21,730 bases of DNA from an uncultured Blautia sp. Lineage in GTDB: Bacteria; Bacillota; Clostridia; Lachnospirales; Lachnospiraceae. The stretch lies in NCBI RefSeq assembly GCF_934371575.1, contig NZ_CAKRNY010000056.1, positions 1 through 21,730 on the forward strand, written 5' to 3'. Each line of letters begins with the position of its first letter. The stretch's first letter is position 1. Under the pieces are notes generated by a model. It was not told the origin of the DNA and did no database searches. It worked only from the letters and a program-made list of their open reading frames with translations. Both the position numbers and the translations under genes were made by a program. Of the stretch, positions 1 to 7,791 are shown in pieces.

Positions 1-2
1 GG

Positions 3-470
3 TATTCCGTATCAACTACTCTTTTTCAGATGATACGGTCAAAAATATTTATTTCTGATTGCGTGGTATTCTTTGATGCAATCGCCACTTTTATACAGAC
101 CATTGCAGGGTGGATTATACTGACAGGAAAGAACATGGCACAGATTAGTAATGGAATATCCAATCCTGTCGTTGCCGGAATTGTATATTGGCTGATAAGA
201 ATACTGATCTGCGGTGGATGTTTGGTGGGTGCTGGAATACTTGTAGCATTTATAGAGATAAAGATTGCAGAGTTATATAAGAAGTGCTGTTGGGATATGA
301 TTACCATAATGGTAATACTTATAAGCATGGCAACAGCTATCTACTTTGGGAAGTGGATAAAGACAACATTGCCAATCAATCTGCTATTTCTCTTATTATT
401 CGTGCAACTGGTATATGTTGGAATCAGGTGGTATGTAAAGGGATGGCGAGAAACAAGGGGATATCATTAA
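3..470 (+). CDS. Membrane protein, 5'-partial (DUF6040-like)
   Basis: The frame is open from the window edge, so the first Met (30) may be internal and the 5' end is probably outside the window. The visible part has three hydrophobic stretches: GIVYWLIRILICGG onward, MITIMVILISMATAIYF, and LPINLLFLLLFVQLVYVG. It ends in a basic tail, RWYVKGWRETRGY. From memory this tail and the helix order resemble DUF6040-type membrane proteins carried on integrative elements of Firmicutes, whose N-terminal part is a coiled coil; that match is unverified. No enzymatic motif is seen. The next gene follows after about 90 bp that hold a perfect inverted repeat. Confidence 0.5.
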   Translation, partial: YSVSTTLFQMIRSKIFISDCVVFFDAIATFIQTIAGWIILTGKNMAQISNGISNPVVAGIVYWLIRILICGGCLVGAGILVAFIEIKIAELYKKCCWDMITIMVILISMATAIYFGKWIKTTLPINLLFLLLFVQLVYVGIRWYVKGWRETRGYH

Positions 471-516
471 AACAAAAATACCGATATTTTATTGGTACTA
501 TATGCCTTTACTTTCG

Positions 517-542
517 TGCTAATATATATTATCATATTAGCA
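517..542. promoter_or_regulatory. 9-bp inverted repeat upstream of the antitoxin gene
   Basis: TGCTAATAT (517-525) and ATATTAGCA (534-542) form a perfect inverted repeat around an 8-nt AT centre. It lies directly before the AAAGGAGA ribosome binding site (545-552). AbiEi antitoxins are known to repress their own operon by binding inverted repeats near the promoter, so this is a likely self-operator. That role is inferred from position and symmetry; no confident -35/-10 pair was found around it. Confidence 0.5.
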
Positions 543-558
543 TGAAAGGAGAATGCGT

Positions 559-1152
559 ATGACTCAATTTGAACAATTAGATTTATTGCTGAATGAATAT
601 GGAGGAATAATTCAGACCTTTCAAGTTATAGATAATGGAATTAGTAAGCCTGTATTTTATTCTTATGTAAAAGAACGAGGATTGGACCAAGCTGCTCATG
701 GTGTGTATGTATCACCAGATACATGGACAGATGCGATGTATATTTTGCATTTACGTTGTAGTCAGGCTGTGTTTTCTCATGAAACTGCATTGTTTTTCCA
801 CGATTTAACAAACAGAGAGCCTTTGAAATATACTATAACTGTAAGAACCGGGTATAATCCGAGCCGTTTGCAGGAAGACGGTTTTCAAGTGTATACAGTT
901 AAAAAGGATTTACATGAAACAGGGATTACGATTATGCAGACACCATTTGGGCATTCAGTTCCGGTTTATGATATGGAGAGGACAATTTGTGATCTGCTTC
1001 GCAGCAGGAACAATATAGAAATGCAGGTCTTTCAGGATGCCTTAAAGCAATATGCCAGACGCAAAGATAAAAATTTGAGGACACTTATGAAATATGCATC
1101 CATGTTTCATGTTGAAAAGATATTAAGACCATATTTGGAGGTATTACTTTAG
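559..1152 (+). CDS. AbiEi-family antitoxin (type IV TA), orphaned
   Basis: This 197-residue protein has the layout of AbiEi/COG5340 antitoxins. An N-terminal winged-helix segment (about 1-50, MTQFEQLDLLLNEYGG then VFYSYVKERGL) leads into HGVYVSPDTW and the SHETALFFHDL block. The antitoxin core then contains the conserved YDMERTICDLLR (about 135-150). AbiEi proteins repress their operon and neutralise the nucleotidyltransferase toxin AbiEii. I chose ATG 559 over ATG 553 because AAAGGAGA (545-552) sits 6 nt before 559 but directly against 553. The stop codon touches ATG 1153, where the toxin should begin, but the toxin is cut off after about eight codons, so the antitoxin is an orphan here. Confidence 0.85.
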   Translation: MTQFEQLDLLLNEYGGIIQTFQVIDNGISKPVFYSYVKERGLDQAAHGVYVSPDTWTDAMYILHLRCSQAVFSHETALFFHDLTNREPLKYTITVRTGYNPSRLQEDGFQVYTVKKDLHETGITIMQTPFGHSVPVYDMERTICDLLRSRNNIEMQVFQDALKQYARRKDKNLRTLMKYASMFHVEKILRPYLEVLL

Positions 1153-1236
1153 ATGATAACAACAGCAAGGCAAATATCTTATAACGATAACGAAAGGACT
1201 ATAATTCATGAGCAGAATACTTTTGTTGGAAGATGA
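1153..1236 (+). pseudogene. 5' remnant of AbiEii-type toxin gene
   Basis: ATG 1153 follows the antitoxin stop without a gap, as in intact abiE operons. The first residues MITTARQI fit the usual AbiEii N-terminus (M-I-x-T-A-x-Q, from memory), which normally continues with K-D-L-I-R. Here the frame instead runs into SYNDNERTIIHEQNTF and stops at 1236. None of the toxin's nucleotidyltransferase motifs (GG, GS, DxD) remain. The break at about 1176 appears to join unrelated DNA carrying the response-regulator fragment. Confidence 0.6.
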
Positions 1237-1426
1237 CACAATGATTGCTTCGGGGATTCTGTATGCACTTGAGTCAGAAGGTTATGAAACAAATCATGCC
1301 ACACGTATAAAAGATGCCAGAAGTTTAATTGAACATTATAAGTTTGACCTGGCAATTATAGATATGCAGCTTCCGGATGGAACTGGATTTGATGTAAGTG
1401 AGATATTAAAAAACAATGGTGCCTGA
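1208..1426 (+). pseudogene. Response regulator receiver domain, 3'-truncated
   Basis: The N-terminal 68 or so residues are a standard OmpR/VanR-type receiver start: hydrophobic strand ILLLEDD with acidic pair D9-D10, and phospho-acceptor D52 in IIDMQLPDG. The frame then runs into the 25-bp repeat (1411-1435), which supplies the last residues NNGA and the stop. The rest of the receiver (the Thr and Lys switch residues) and the whole DNA-binding domain are missing. GAAAGGA about 8 nt before ATG 1208 is a good ribosome binding site, so a short peptide may still be made. It cannot work as a normal regulator. Confidence 0.8.
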
Positions 1427-1435
1427 CACAATAAA
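1411..1435 (+). repeat. Dispersed 25-bp repeat, copy 1
   Basis: Core CAATGGTGCCTGACACAATA with flanking AAA on both sides. It ends the reading frame of the response-regulator fragment. The same sequence recurs at 6153, 8003, 9451 and 9652 in the same orientation. The centre GTGCCTGACAC is an imperfect palindrome (GTG/CAC). Confidence 0.9.
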
Positions 1436-1450
1436 TCACAGCTTCCTGTA

Positions 1451-1509
1451 AAAGCGCAATCGAAAACAGTTGCAAATTGAAAGTGCAATCCAATATGGTT
1501 GCGAATAGA
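1451..1509 (+). promoter_or_regulatory. Two tandem operator-like repeats
   Basis: Two imperfect copies spaced 29 bp apart: GCAATC-N7-GTTGC starting at 1456 and again at 1485. Each is preceded by AAAGYG and followed by RAAT, and each contains a GCAA/TTGC inverted repeat. They lie about 20 bp upstream of the predicted -35 at 1530. The spacing and internal symmetry suggest binding sites for a dimeric regulator of the downstream operon. MarR-type regulators often accompany this kind of ABC exporter operon, but none is present here. Function is inferred. Confidence 0.45.
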
Positions 1510-1529
1510 GTCATAAAATGTGAATTACA

Positions 1530-1558
1530 TTGAAATTGATGTCTGAATATGATAGAAT
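1530..1558 (+). promoter_or_regulatory. Predicted sigma-A promoter for the ybaN'-ygbA-ABC operon
   Basis: TTGAAA (1530-1535), a 17-bp spacer and TAGAAT (1553-1558). It is placed just before the truncated ybaN-like frame and downstream of the tandem operator-like repeats. Identified by eye from the consensus. Confidence 0.5.
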
Positions 1559-1744
1559 TTGGCACATGGAACTCACACGACAGGAATGGTAACGGTAGTC
1601 ATGGCAATCGGCTTTATCTGCGTGAAGAATGTACCAATCGGAAGAATCTGTATCGCAGTTGTGTGGGTATGCCACCTGTTATACTTCTTCTTAAGAGTTA
1701 AGACAGAAAAGCCTGAAGCTGAAATGGCAGAAAGCGTAGAGTAA
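1559..1744 (+). pseudogene. YbaN/DUF454-like membrane protein, 5'-truncated
   Basis: The recognisable part starts at about 1586 with [19 protein letters not shown], followed by a second hydrophobic segment ending YFFLRVKT. This matches, from memory, the C-terminal end of YbaN/DUF454 inner-membrane proteins, which are normally about twice as long and start with a PTTPF-containing N-terminal half. That half is missing. The only upstream start is a TTG at 1559 without a convincing ribosome binding site. In related Clostridia a full ybaN gene often precedes a YgbA-family gene and two ABC exporters, as here, so this is a leftover of the operon's first gene. A short membrane peptide could still be expressed. 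Confidence 0.6.
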
Positions 1745-1745
1745 G

Positions 1746-2084
1746 ATGGACAAAGTAGAAAAGAAACGGCAGAAAGAACAGTATGTCGTGGAAGAGATGA
1801 TCCGGCTGTATTGCCGAAAAAAACATCCGAAAGAAAAAAGACAGGAAGGGCAGATGTGTCCTGACTGTCAAAAACTTTCGGATTATGCAAAACAAAGAAG
1901 TCAAAAGTGTCCATTCATGGAAGAAAAGACGTTTTGTGCGAATTGTAAGGTACATTGTTATAAGCCGGAGATGAGAGAACAGATCAGGCAGGTTATGCGG
2001 TTTTCAGGACCAAGGATGCTGTTGTATCATCCGGTGCTTGCTATCTGGCATCTGGTGTGTAGCAACAAAGAGAAGAAAAAGTAA
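1746..2084 (+). CDS. ygbA: YgbA-family protein (nitrous oxide-stimulated promoter family)
   Basis: A 112-residue, cysteine-rich soluble protein. Motifs in order are LYCRKKH (C23), MCPDCQ (C38, C41), KCPF (C55), FCANCKVHCYKPEMRE (C64, C67, C71), then RFSGPRMLLYHPVLAIWHL. This arrangement is typical of the YgbA family (PF11756), linked in enterobacteria to NsrR-controlled nitrosative stress. The clustered cysteines suggest a metal or iron-sulfur site, which is an inference. The gene begins 1 nt after the ybaN' stop with only a weak ribosome binding site, so it is probably translationally coupled. It ends 10 nt before the first ABC exporter gene, so it belongs to the same transcript. Confidence 0.85.
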   Translation: MDKVEKKRQKEQYVVEEMIRLYCRKKHPKEKRQEGQMCPDCQKLSDYAKQRSQKCPFMEEKTFCANCKVHCYKPEMREQIRQVMRFSGPRMLLYHPVLAIWHLVCSNKEKKK

Positions 2085-2094
2085 GGAGTTACTT

Positions 2095-3834
2095 ATGATT
2101 AAAACAAGACTGGTGGGGCTGTTGTCCCACGCAAAAAAGTATATCGTGTATACGATTTTGTGGCAGTGGGCAGCCCTCCTGTCGCAGGTATTGGCAGTCT
2201 TTTCTATCGCAGATTTACTGGAACGGGTAGTATACCGGGCAGTAACCGTACCGATCATTGAGCGGACAATACTGATTTTAGTTCTGGTTGTGGTGATCCG
2301 ATTTATCTGTGAACGGATGGGAGCAAGGTCTTCCTATCTGGCGTGTGTGGATGTAAAGCGGATTCTGCGTGAAAAGATTTATGAGAAAATGTTAAAGCTG
2401 GGAGCTTCCTACAGTGAGCAGGTATCCTCTTCGGAGGTCGTACAGGTGTCAACTGAGGGTGTGGAGCAGTTGGAAACATACTTTGGAAAATATCTTCCAC
2501 AGTTATTCTACAGCCTGATCGCACCACTGACCTTATTTATCATTCTTTGCAGAGTGAGCCTGAAAGCGAGTGTGATCCTGCTGATTTGTGTACCGCTGAT
2601 CCCGATTTCTATCGTGGTGGTACAGAAGATTGCAAAGAAATTACTGAATAAGTATTGGAGCATCTATACTGGACTGGGAGATTCGTTCCTTGAGAATTTA
2701 CAGGGACTTACCACATTGAAGATTTATCAGGCAGACCAGCAGAAAGCAGACGAGATGGATGTGGAATCCCAGAACTTTCGTAAGATTACGATGAAGGTGC
2801 TGACCATGCAGCTCAATTCAACCAGCGTGATGGATATTGTGGCGTATGGTGGAGCTGCGATCGGTATGGCGGTTGCGGTATCTGAATTCTTAAAAGGAAA
2901 TATCAGTGTAGCAGGAACGTTATGTATCGTTCTGCTTGCCAGCGAGTTTTTCCTGCCGCTCAGACTGCTTGGTTCATTCTTCCATATCGCAATGAATGGT
3001 ATGGCAGCGAGTGATAAGATTTTCAAAATTTTAGATTTGCCGGAACCACAGGCTGGAGAAAAAACACTGCCGGATGGAGCGTTAGATGTTACATTAAAAG
3101 ATGTGCACTTTTCTTATGAAGAGGACAGAGAGATTTTAAAAGGAATAGGCTTAAATCTTCCGGCAGGAAGTTTTGTATCACTGGTTGGTGAATCCGGATG
3201 TGGTAAGAGTACGATTGCCGGAATCCTTGCAGCAAAGAACCGGGGATATAACGGAGAAATCACCATCGGTGGTGTACCGCTTAATGAAGTGAATGAAACC
3301 AATCTGATGCAGAGGGTTGTTCTGGTTCGCCATAACAGCTACCTGTTCAAAGGTACAGTAGAAGAAAATCTGAAGATGGCAAAACCGGACGCAACGAAAG
3401 AAGAGATGGAAGCTGTCCTTCAGAAAGTCAATCTCTTAGGGTTCTTACAGACACAGGATGGCTTGCAGACACAGTTGCTGGAAAAAGCAAGCAACCTGTC
3501 CGGCGGTCAGTGCCAGAGACTGGTGATTGCCAGAGCATTGCTTCGGACAGACAGTGCGGTTTATATTTTCGATGAAGCCGCATCCAATATCGATGTGGAA
3601 AGTGAAGAACTGATCATGAATGTGATTCACGAACTGGCAAAGACAAAGACGGTGCTTCTGATTTCCCACAGACTGGCAAATGTCGTGAAGTCTGACAAGA
3701 TTTATTTCTTAAAAGACGGAGAAATCAAAGAAAGCGGAAAGCATGACGAACTGATGAGCCAGAATGGTGCGTACAGACATCTGTATGAAAGCCAGATGGC
3801 ACTGGAAAACTATGGAAAAGGGGGCGTGGCATAA
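2095..3834 (+). CDS. ABC exporter half-transporter, subunit 1 (CydD-like)
   Basis: A 579-residue fusion of a six-helix exporter membrane domain (about 1-320) and an ATPase domain (about 335-579). Visible motifs are Walker A GESGCGKS (365-372), signature LSGGQ (468-472), Walker B IFDEAAS with D493 and catalytic E494, and switch H525. ATG 2095 is chosen because AGGAG lies 6 nt upstream and the size matches its partner; an earlier in-frame ATG (2038) lies inside ygbA. The ATPase end resembles half-transporters often annotated as CydD-like (COG4988), which export cysteine or glutathione in E. coli. The substrate here cannot be read from sequence. It overlaps the next ABC gene by one base and almost certainly forms a heterodimer with it. 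Confidence 0.9.
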   Translation: MIKTRLVGLLSHAKKYIVYTILWQWAALLSQVLAVFSIADLLERVVYRAVTVPIIERTILILVLVVVIRFICERMGARSSYLACVDVKRILREKIYEKMLKLGASYSEQVSSSEVVQVSTEGVEQLETYFGKYLPQLFYSLIAPLTLFIILCRVSLKASVILLICVPLIPISIVVVQKIAKKLLNKYWSIYTGLGDSFLENLQGLTTLKIYQADQQKADEMDVESQNFRKITMKVLTMQLNSTSVMDIVAYGGAAIGMAVAVSEFLKGNISVAGTLCIVLLASEFFLPLRLLGSFFHIAMNGMAASDKIFKILDLPEPQAGEKTLPDGALDVTLKDVHFSYEEDREILKGIGLNLPAGSFVSLVGESGCGKSTIAGILAAKNRGYNGEITIGGVPLNEVNETNLMQRVVLVRHNSYLFKGTVEENLKMAKPDATKEEMEAVLQKVNLLGFLQTQDGLQTQLLEKASNLSGGQCQRLVIARALLRTDSAVYIFDEAASNIDVESEELIMNVIHELAKTKTVLLISHRLANVVKSDKIYFLKDGEIKESGKHDELMSQNGAYRHLYESQMALENYGKGGVA

Positions 3835-5576
3835 TGAGTGAAAAAACCAATACAACAAAACGCAGAAGTGCCATTCAGATCATGGGAAGCCTGATCGGGT
3901 TAGTAAAACCCCTGCTCCATATCATGCTGGCAGCCATTATCCTTGGAACATTGGGGTATTTGTGTGCAATCTTCCTGACAATACTGGCAGGACAGGTTAT
4001 CGTGCATGGACTTCTGACAGGGGTAGCCGGAATGATTGTTCCGTTGGGAAATATGTGGTTAGTATTTACCCCGGTAAAAACGATTATTACAGTCATGATC
4101 GTAATTGCAGTGCTTCGTGGAATCCTGCATTATGTGGAACAGTATTGTAATCATTTTATCGCATTTAAGTTATTGGCAATTATCCGTCACAAAGTGTTTG
4201 CGGCACTGAGAAAGCTCTGCCCTGCAAAATTGGAAGGACGGGATAAGGGAAATCTGATCTCGATTATTACAACCGATATCGAATTACTGGAAGTGTTCTA
4301 TGCACATACCATTTCTCCGATTGCGATTGCAACGCTGACCTCAATTATTATGGTGATTTTTATCGGAAGATATCACTGGCTGGCAGGAGTGATTGCTCTG
4401 GTAGCTTATCTGATTGTCGGTGTTGTCATCCCGATGTGGAATGGAAAACGTGGAAGCCAGAAGGGAATGGAATTTCGGACAAACTTCGGAGAACTGAACA
4501 GTTTTGTTCTGGATTCTTTACGTGGACTGGACGAGACCATCCAGTACGGACAGGGTGAAAAGAGAAAAGAGCAGATGTCTGAGCATTCCAAAAATCTTGC
4601 AGGAATGCAGGAGTCATTAAGCAAAATGGAAGGCTCACAGCGTTCATTTACGAACATGGTTATCCTGCTTGCATCTTTTGGAATGCTTGCACTGACGATC
4701 TGGCTGTACGACAAAGGTGCGATGGGATTCGAGGGAATCTTAACCTGCACCATCGCAATGATGGGTTCTTTCGGACCGGTAGTAGCATTATCAAGCCTTT
4801 CCAATAACCTGAACCAGACACTGGCAAGTGGTGAGCGTGTTCTTTCTCTTCTGGAAGAGACACCGCTTGTGGAAGAAATTCCGGGTGACGTGGAAACTTC
4901 CGGTGCAGAGAGCATGGAACATGAATTTACAGGAGCAGAGGCAGAGCATGTAACATTTGCTTATGATAATGAGGTTATTTTAGATAACTATTCACTGAAA
5001 TTACAGCCGGGTAAAATCACAGGGATTCATGGTGCGAGCGGCTCCGGAAAATCTACGCTCTTAAAACTGCTGATGCGGTTCTGGGATGTGCAGGATGGAA
5101 GTGTATCGGTAGACGGTACAGATGTCCGCAAGATTCCGACCAAGCATTTGAGAGATATGGAAAGTTATGTCACACAGGAAACGCACCTGTTCCATGATTC
5201 GATTGCAAACAATATCGCAATCGCAAAGCCGGGAGCATCCAGAGAAGAGATTATGGAAGCTGCAAAGAAAGCGTCTATCCACGATTTCATAATGACACTT
5301 CCGAAAGGATATGATACAGAAGTCGGAGAACTGGGTGATACGCTGTCCGGTGGTGAAAAACAGAGAATCGGAATTGCAAGAGCATTTCTCCATGAATGCC
5401 CTCTGATCCTGCTCGATGAGCCTACATCGAACCTCGACTCTTTAAACGAGGGAATCATTTTAAAATCATTGAAAGAATCGGCCAAGAAGAAAACGGTTGT
5501 CCTGGTATCCCACAGAGTATCCACAATGAACGTGGCCGATGTAGTATATGAAATGGAGAACGGCAGAATTTCTTAA
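3834..5576 (+). CDS. ABC exporter half-transporter, subunit 2 (CydC-like)
   Basis: A 580-residue partner of the preceding exporter half. Membrane helices occupy about the first 310 residues (HIMLAAIILGTLGYL, TIITVMIVIAVLRGILHY and others), followed by the ATPase domain. Motifs are Walker A GASGSGKST (400-408), signature LSGGE (504-508), Walker B LILLDEPTSNLD (D528, E529) and switch H560. All catalytic residues look intact. Stop and start overlap as TAATG, which indicates translational coupling and fixed stoichiometry. Pairing with a YgbA protein and a ybaN remnant suggests a stress- or redox-related export function, but drug or peptide export is equally possible. No terminator was found directly after the stop. 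Confidence 0.9.
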   Translation: MSEKTNTTKRRSAIQIMGSLIGLVKPLLHIMLAAIILGTLGYLCAIFLTILAGQVIVHGLLTGVAGMIVPLGNMWLVFTPVKTIITVMIVIAVLRGILHYVEQYCNHFIAFKLLAIIRHKVFAALRKLCPAKLEGRDKGNLISIITTDIELLEVFYAHTISPIAIATLTSIIMVIFIGRYHWLAGVIALVAYLIVGVVIPMWNGKRGSQKGMEFRTNFGELNSFVLDSLRGLDETIQYGQGEKRKEQMSEHSKNLAGMQESLSKMEGSQRSFTNMVILLASFGMLALTIWLYDKGAMGFEGILTCTIAMMGSFGPVVALSSLSNNLNQTLASGERVLSLLEETPLVEEIPGDVETSGAESMEHEFTGAEAEHVTFAYDNEVILDNYSLKLQPGKITGIHGASGSGKSTLLKLLMRFWDVQDGSVSVDGTDVRKIPTKHLRDMESYVTQETHLFHDSIANNIAIAKPGASREEIMEAAKKASIHDFIMTLPKGYDTEVGELGDTLSGGEKQRIGIARAFLHECPLILLDEPTSNLDSLNEGIILKSLKESAKKKTVVLVSHRVSTMNVADVVYEMENGRIS

Positions 5577-5885
5577 TAAATTCTTAGAACTGATAGGGTA
5601 TCTCCAGAAACTGCAAATCATGATGCATGCCGGATGGAACATACAATCAGCGAAGAATCTTTCCAGAAGATTCAGGAACTGGTGAAGAAGATAAAAAAGA
5701 AGATTCATCAAAGGAACAAATGGAAAAACAATGGCAATGCCATTAAGTCAGTTGTTCGAAGTTTTGTTCGATAGCTCAGTTGTTGTCAAATATCCGATAT
5801 TTTGAACTCAAAAAGCCAAAAACAGGTATGCCAAAAAGACAGATGCTGTCCATCTGCCAAAAAGAAGGATATTCAGTTGCAGAAC

Positions 5886-6150
5886 TTACCGATATCCAAA
5901 ATGAATTGCGCTGATTCCACGGAGAGGCCGTTGAAACTGCCGGAACCTGTCTTTCACTGCGTGGACATATTTCATCATCAGCCGGATAATATCGATGTGC
6001 CTTCCAGAATCCCTGCGCATGAAGAACTTTCTGGCTGTTTTTAATGCTGAAGAAAAGTCAAGTTCATAGAGATACTTGTTGCTGCCATCCCGTTTCTTTT
6101 TCAGGTTTTCTTCTGCCGCTTCGTTTGCGATAAAAATGCCGAAATTGCAT
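5886..6150 (-). pseudogene. IS4-type transposase C-terminal remnant
   Basis: On the reverse strand the frame reads NFGIFIANEAAEE, then KYLYELDFSSALKTARKFF, then RHIDIIRLMMKYVHAVKDRFRQF, stopping at 5886. The pattern of a Lys/Arg-rich linker, an aromatic helix and a final K-Y-x-x-P/A-V-(R/K)-x-x-R segment resembles the C-terminal end of IS4-family DDE transposases (from memory, unverified). No DDE catalytic residues are present. The similarity stops where repeat copy 2 begins, so the fragment is broken off at the repeat. The 39 codons that precede it on the same strand, beyond the repeat, are in frame by chance or come from a different fragment. Confidence 0.4.
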
Positions 6151-6152
6151 TG

Positions 6153-6178
6153 GAACAATTGGTGCCTGACACAATAAA
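6153..6178 (+). repeat. Dispersed 25-bp repeat, copy 2
   Basis: Same core as copy 1 but with one extra T (CAATTGGTGCC) and GAACAA in place of AAACAA, making it the most diverged copy. It borders the reverse-strand transposase remnant. Confidence 0.85.
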
Positions 6179-6421
6179 CTTGCAATAGGCTGCTTTTTTC
6201 TGTTGAGCAAGAAGTATCTTTTAATTCATATTTAGGTGGTTTGTCAATAGCAATAATATTTAATGCATAATCTGATTTAAGAGTGAATTTCAAATTTTAG
6301 ATTTTCAATAATCATGGGATAAAAATAACAGGGAGGATTATAGTTTTCGGAATAAAGCCGATATATAATATTAGAAACAATAAATAATAAAGAACGGATT
6401 CAGAGAAGGAGGACAAAGGAT

Positions 6422-7177
6422 ATGTCAATGAATGTGAATACAACGGGTACTGTTTATGGAAGTTATCAGAATACTTACAAGGCAGGTACAGTAGATAAGA
6501 AAAAAGAAACAGCGAAAACAACAGAAAATGATAAGGTCAAGAAAAATGTGACAGAAAGTATAGCCGAAAAAAATCTAAGTAAAGAGGCACAAAAAATGCT
6601 TAAAGATATGCGTGGCTCAAGAACAGATATGGACTTTATGGTTGCAGATTTTGAAAATGGTGATAATGTTAAAGATATTTTAGCACAAAGTGATAAAGAG
6701 TTTACGGTTATTTTCTCAAAGGAAGAAATGGAGAAGATGGCATCCGATCCCAAATATTATGCTGAAAAGATGCATAGTATTGAAGGTGCTTTGCGTATGT
6801 CGGATGAAATCAATGCTCAGTTTGGATTTGAAAGAGCATTTGGTAAGACAAACGGAATAGAAAACAGTGCAGATACTGATACAAAAATAACAAAGTTTGG
6901 TATTTCTTTTAATAGTGATGGAACTACAACATTCTTTGCTCAATTAGAAAAAACATCAGCTAGTCAGAAAGAATATCTTGAAAAAATTCAGGAAAAGAAA
7001 GCTGCGGAGAAGAAAGAGGCGAAGAAAAAGGAACAATTAAAGCAAATTGAAGTAAAAAAAGCTACTGTTCAAGCAAATTCAAAAGATGAACTTTTGGATA
7101 AAATTAAAAATATTGAATGGAATTCTATCAAACCAGAGGATAATAAAATCGGTGGAAGATTTGATTTTTCAATTTAG
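6422..7177 (+). CDS. DUF6033-like protein of unknown function
   Basis: A 251-residue, highly charged soluble protein with no signal peptide or membrane helix. The N-terminus (about 1-45) is low-complexity, Thr/Lys-rich and probably disordered. The central domain (about 60-165) contains DMDFMVADFENGD, EFTVIFSKEEMEKMA and ITKFGISFNSDGTTTFFAQLEK. A Lys/Glu coiled coil follows (about 175-205), then a conserved-looking tail ELLDKIKNIEW...GGRFDFSI. The order of blocks matches DUF6033 proteins of Lachnospiraceae as I remember them; no activity is known. AAGGAGGAC (6406-6414) sets the start well. It lies between repeat copies 2 and 3 with the secreted-protein gene and could form a two-gene unit with it. 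Confidence 0.65.
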   Translation: MSMNVNTTGTVYGSYQNTYKAGTVDKKKETAKTTENDKVKKNVTESIAEKNLSKEAQKMLKDMRGSRTDMDFMVADFENGDNVKDILAQSDKEFTVIFSKEEMEKMASDPKYYAEKMHSIEGALRMSDEINAQFGFERAFGKTNGIENSADTDTKITKFGISFNSDGTTTFFAQLEKTSASQKEYLEKIQEKKAAEKKEAKKKEQLKQIEVKKATVQANSKDELLDKIKNIEWNSIKPEDNKIGGRFDFSI

Positions 7178-7224
7178 TATATTTAGATGGGGATGATTAC
7201 ATAAAGTATGGAGGTAGATTCATT

Positions 7225-7767
7225 ATGAGAAAACGTTTTTTTTCTATTATTGTATGTGTTGTCATGCTTTTTACAATGAATGTCACAGCTTTTGCGGCAG
7301 AAACTCAGGAAAATTATTCGGAGACGGAGAAAACAATGACATTTGAAATAACTCCGACAGCATTAACTTCTGGATCATCACGACATTCTGTTGGAATGTT
7401 AAATTCCTTTTTTGGAACAAATGATACAGTGGCAACTTCCGCTCTTGGTTCTTTTACAATCAGCAGCACATCTGTTCCGTCAGGCTCCACAATCAGTAAA
7501 ATAGTGGTTACATCCACAAAAAGTAGTGGAAGTAGTGGAAACATCGAATTATTTGTTGCTAAAGATGAGGATAATGGAGATGGCACATTTGACAGATATA
7601 CAGACAGCAAAAGTTGGAATAGTTCTCTTACTTTTGCAGATTTTGGCAATTATAATTTAAGCCCTGTTGGAAATTATTATGTTCAATTTGAATCTACAAG
7701 GTATTCAACGGGAACTGTTGCAGCAGCAACATTAAAAAATATTTATGTCACAGTATACTATCATTAA
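7225..7767 (+). CDS. Secreted protein, Ser/Thr-rich, unknown function
   Basis: A 180-residue protein with a classic signal peptide: MRKR, hydrophobic FFSIIVCVVMLFTMNV, then TAFA with predicted cleavage at AFA-AE (about residue 24/25). The mature part is Ser/Thr/Gly-rich with alternating beta-strand-like segments (FTISSTSVPSGSTISKIVVTST, NIELFVAKDEDNGDGTFD, NYYVQFEST, NIYVTVYYH). It contains no cysteine, no LPXTG anchor and no membrane helix. The fold looks like a small all-beta secreted domain; DEDNGDG could bind calcium, but that is a guess. GGAGG about 10 nt upstream supports the start. A strong terminator follows 25 nt after the stop. I do not recognise a family. Confidence 0.75.
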   Translation: MRKRFFSIIVCVVMLFTMNVTAFAAETQENYSETEKTMTFEITPTALTSGSSRHSVGMLNSFFGTNDTVATSALGSFTISSTSVPSGSTISKIVVTSTKSSGSSGNIELFVAKDEDNGDGTFDRYTDSKSWNSSLTFADFGNYNLSPVGNYYVQFESTRYSTGTVAAATLKNIYVTVYYH

Positions 7768-7791
7768 AATTTTATAATCCCCATTCTAAAC

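Larger units (their letters stand above)
5577..6421. other. Intergenic stretch with gene remnants
   Basis: No intact conserved gene. It holds a short frame (5634-5774, 46 codons, beginning MEHTISEESFQKIQ and very Lys-rich) that may be a fragment, a reverse-strand transposase remnant (5886-6150) and repeat copy 2 (6153-6178). Another 140 bp of AT-rich DNA follows. An extended -10-like TATAAT at 6364-6369 lies before the next gene without a clear -35. Confidence 0.5.

Noticed and set aside
284..562. 92-codon frame overlapping the first membrane protein
   Set aside because: It is in a different frame of a clear membrane-protein gene and has no family resemblance.
5802..6044. Plus-strand 80-codon open frame
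   Set aside because: It is antisense to the better supported reverse-strand transposase remnant and lacks a ribosome binding site.
6179..6293. Reverse-strand frame beginning MKFTLKSDYALN, continuous with the transposase remnant
   Set aside because: It has no ribosome binding site and reads through the repeat; it could be another fragment, but I cannot recognise it.
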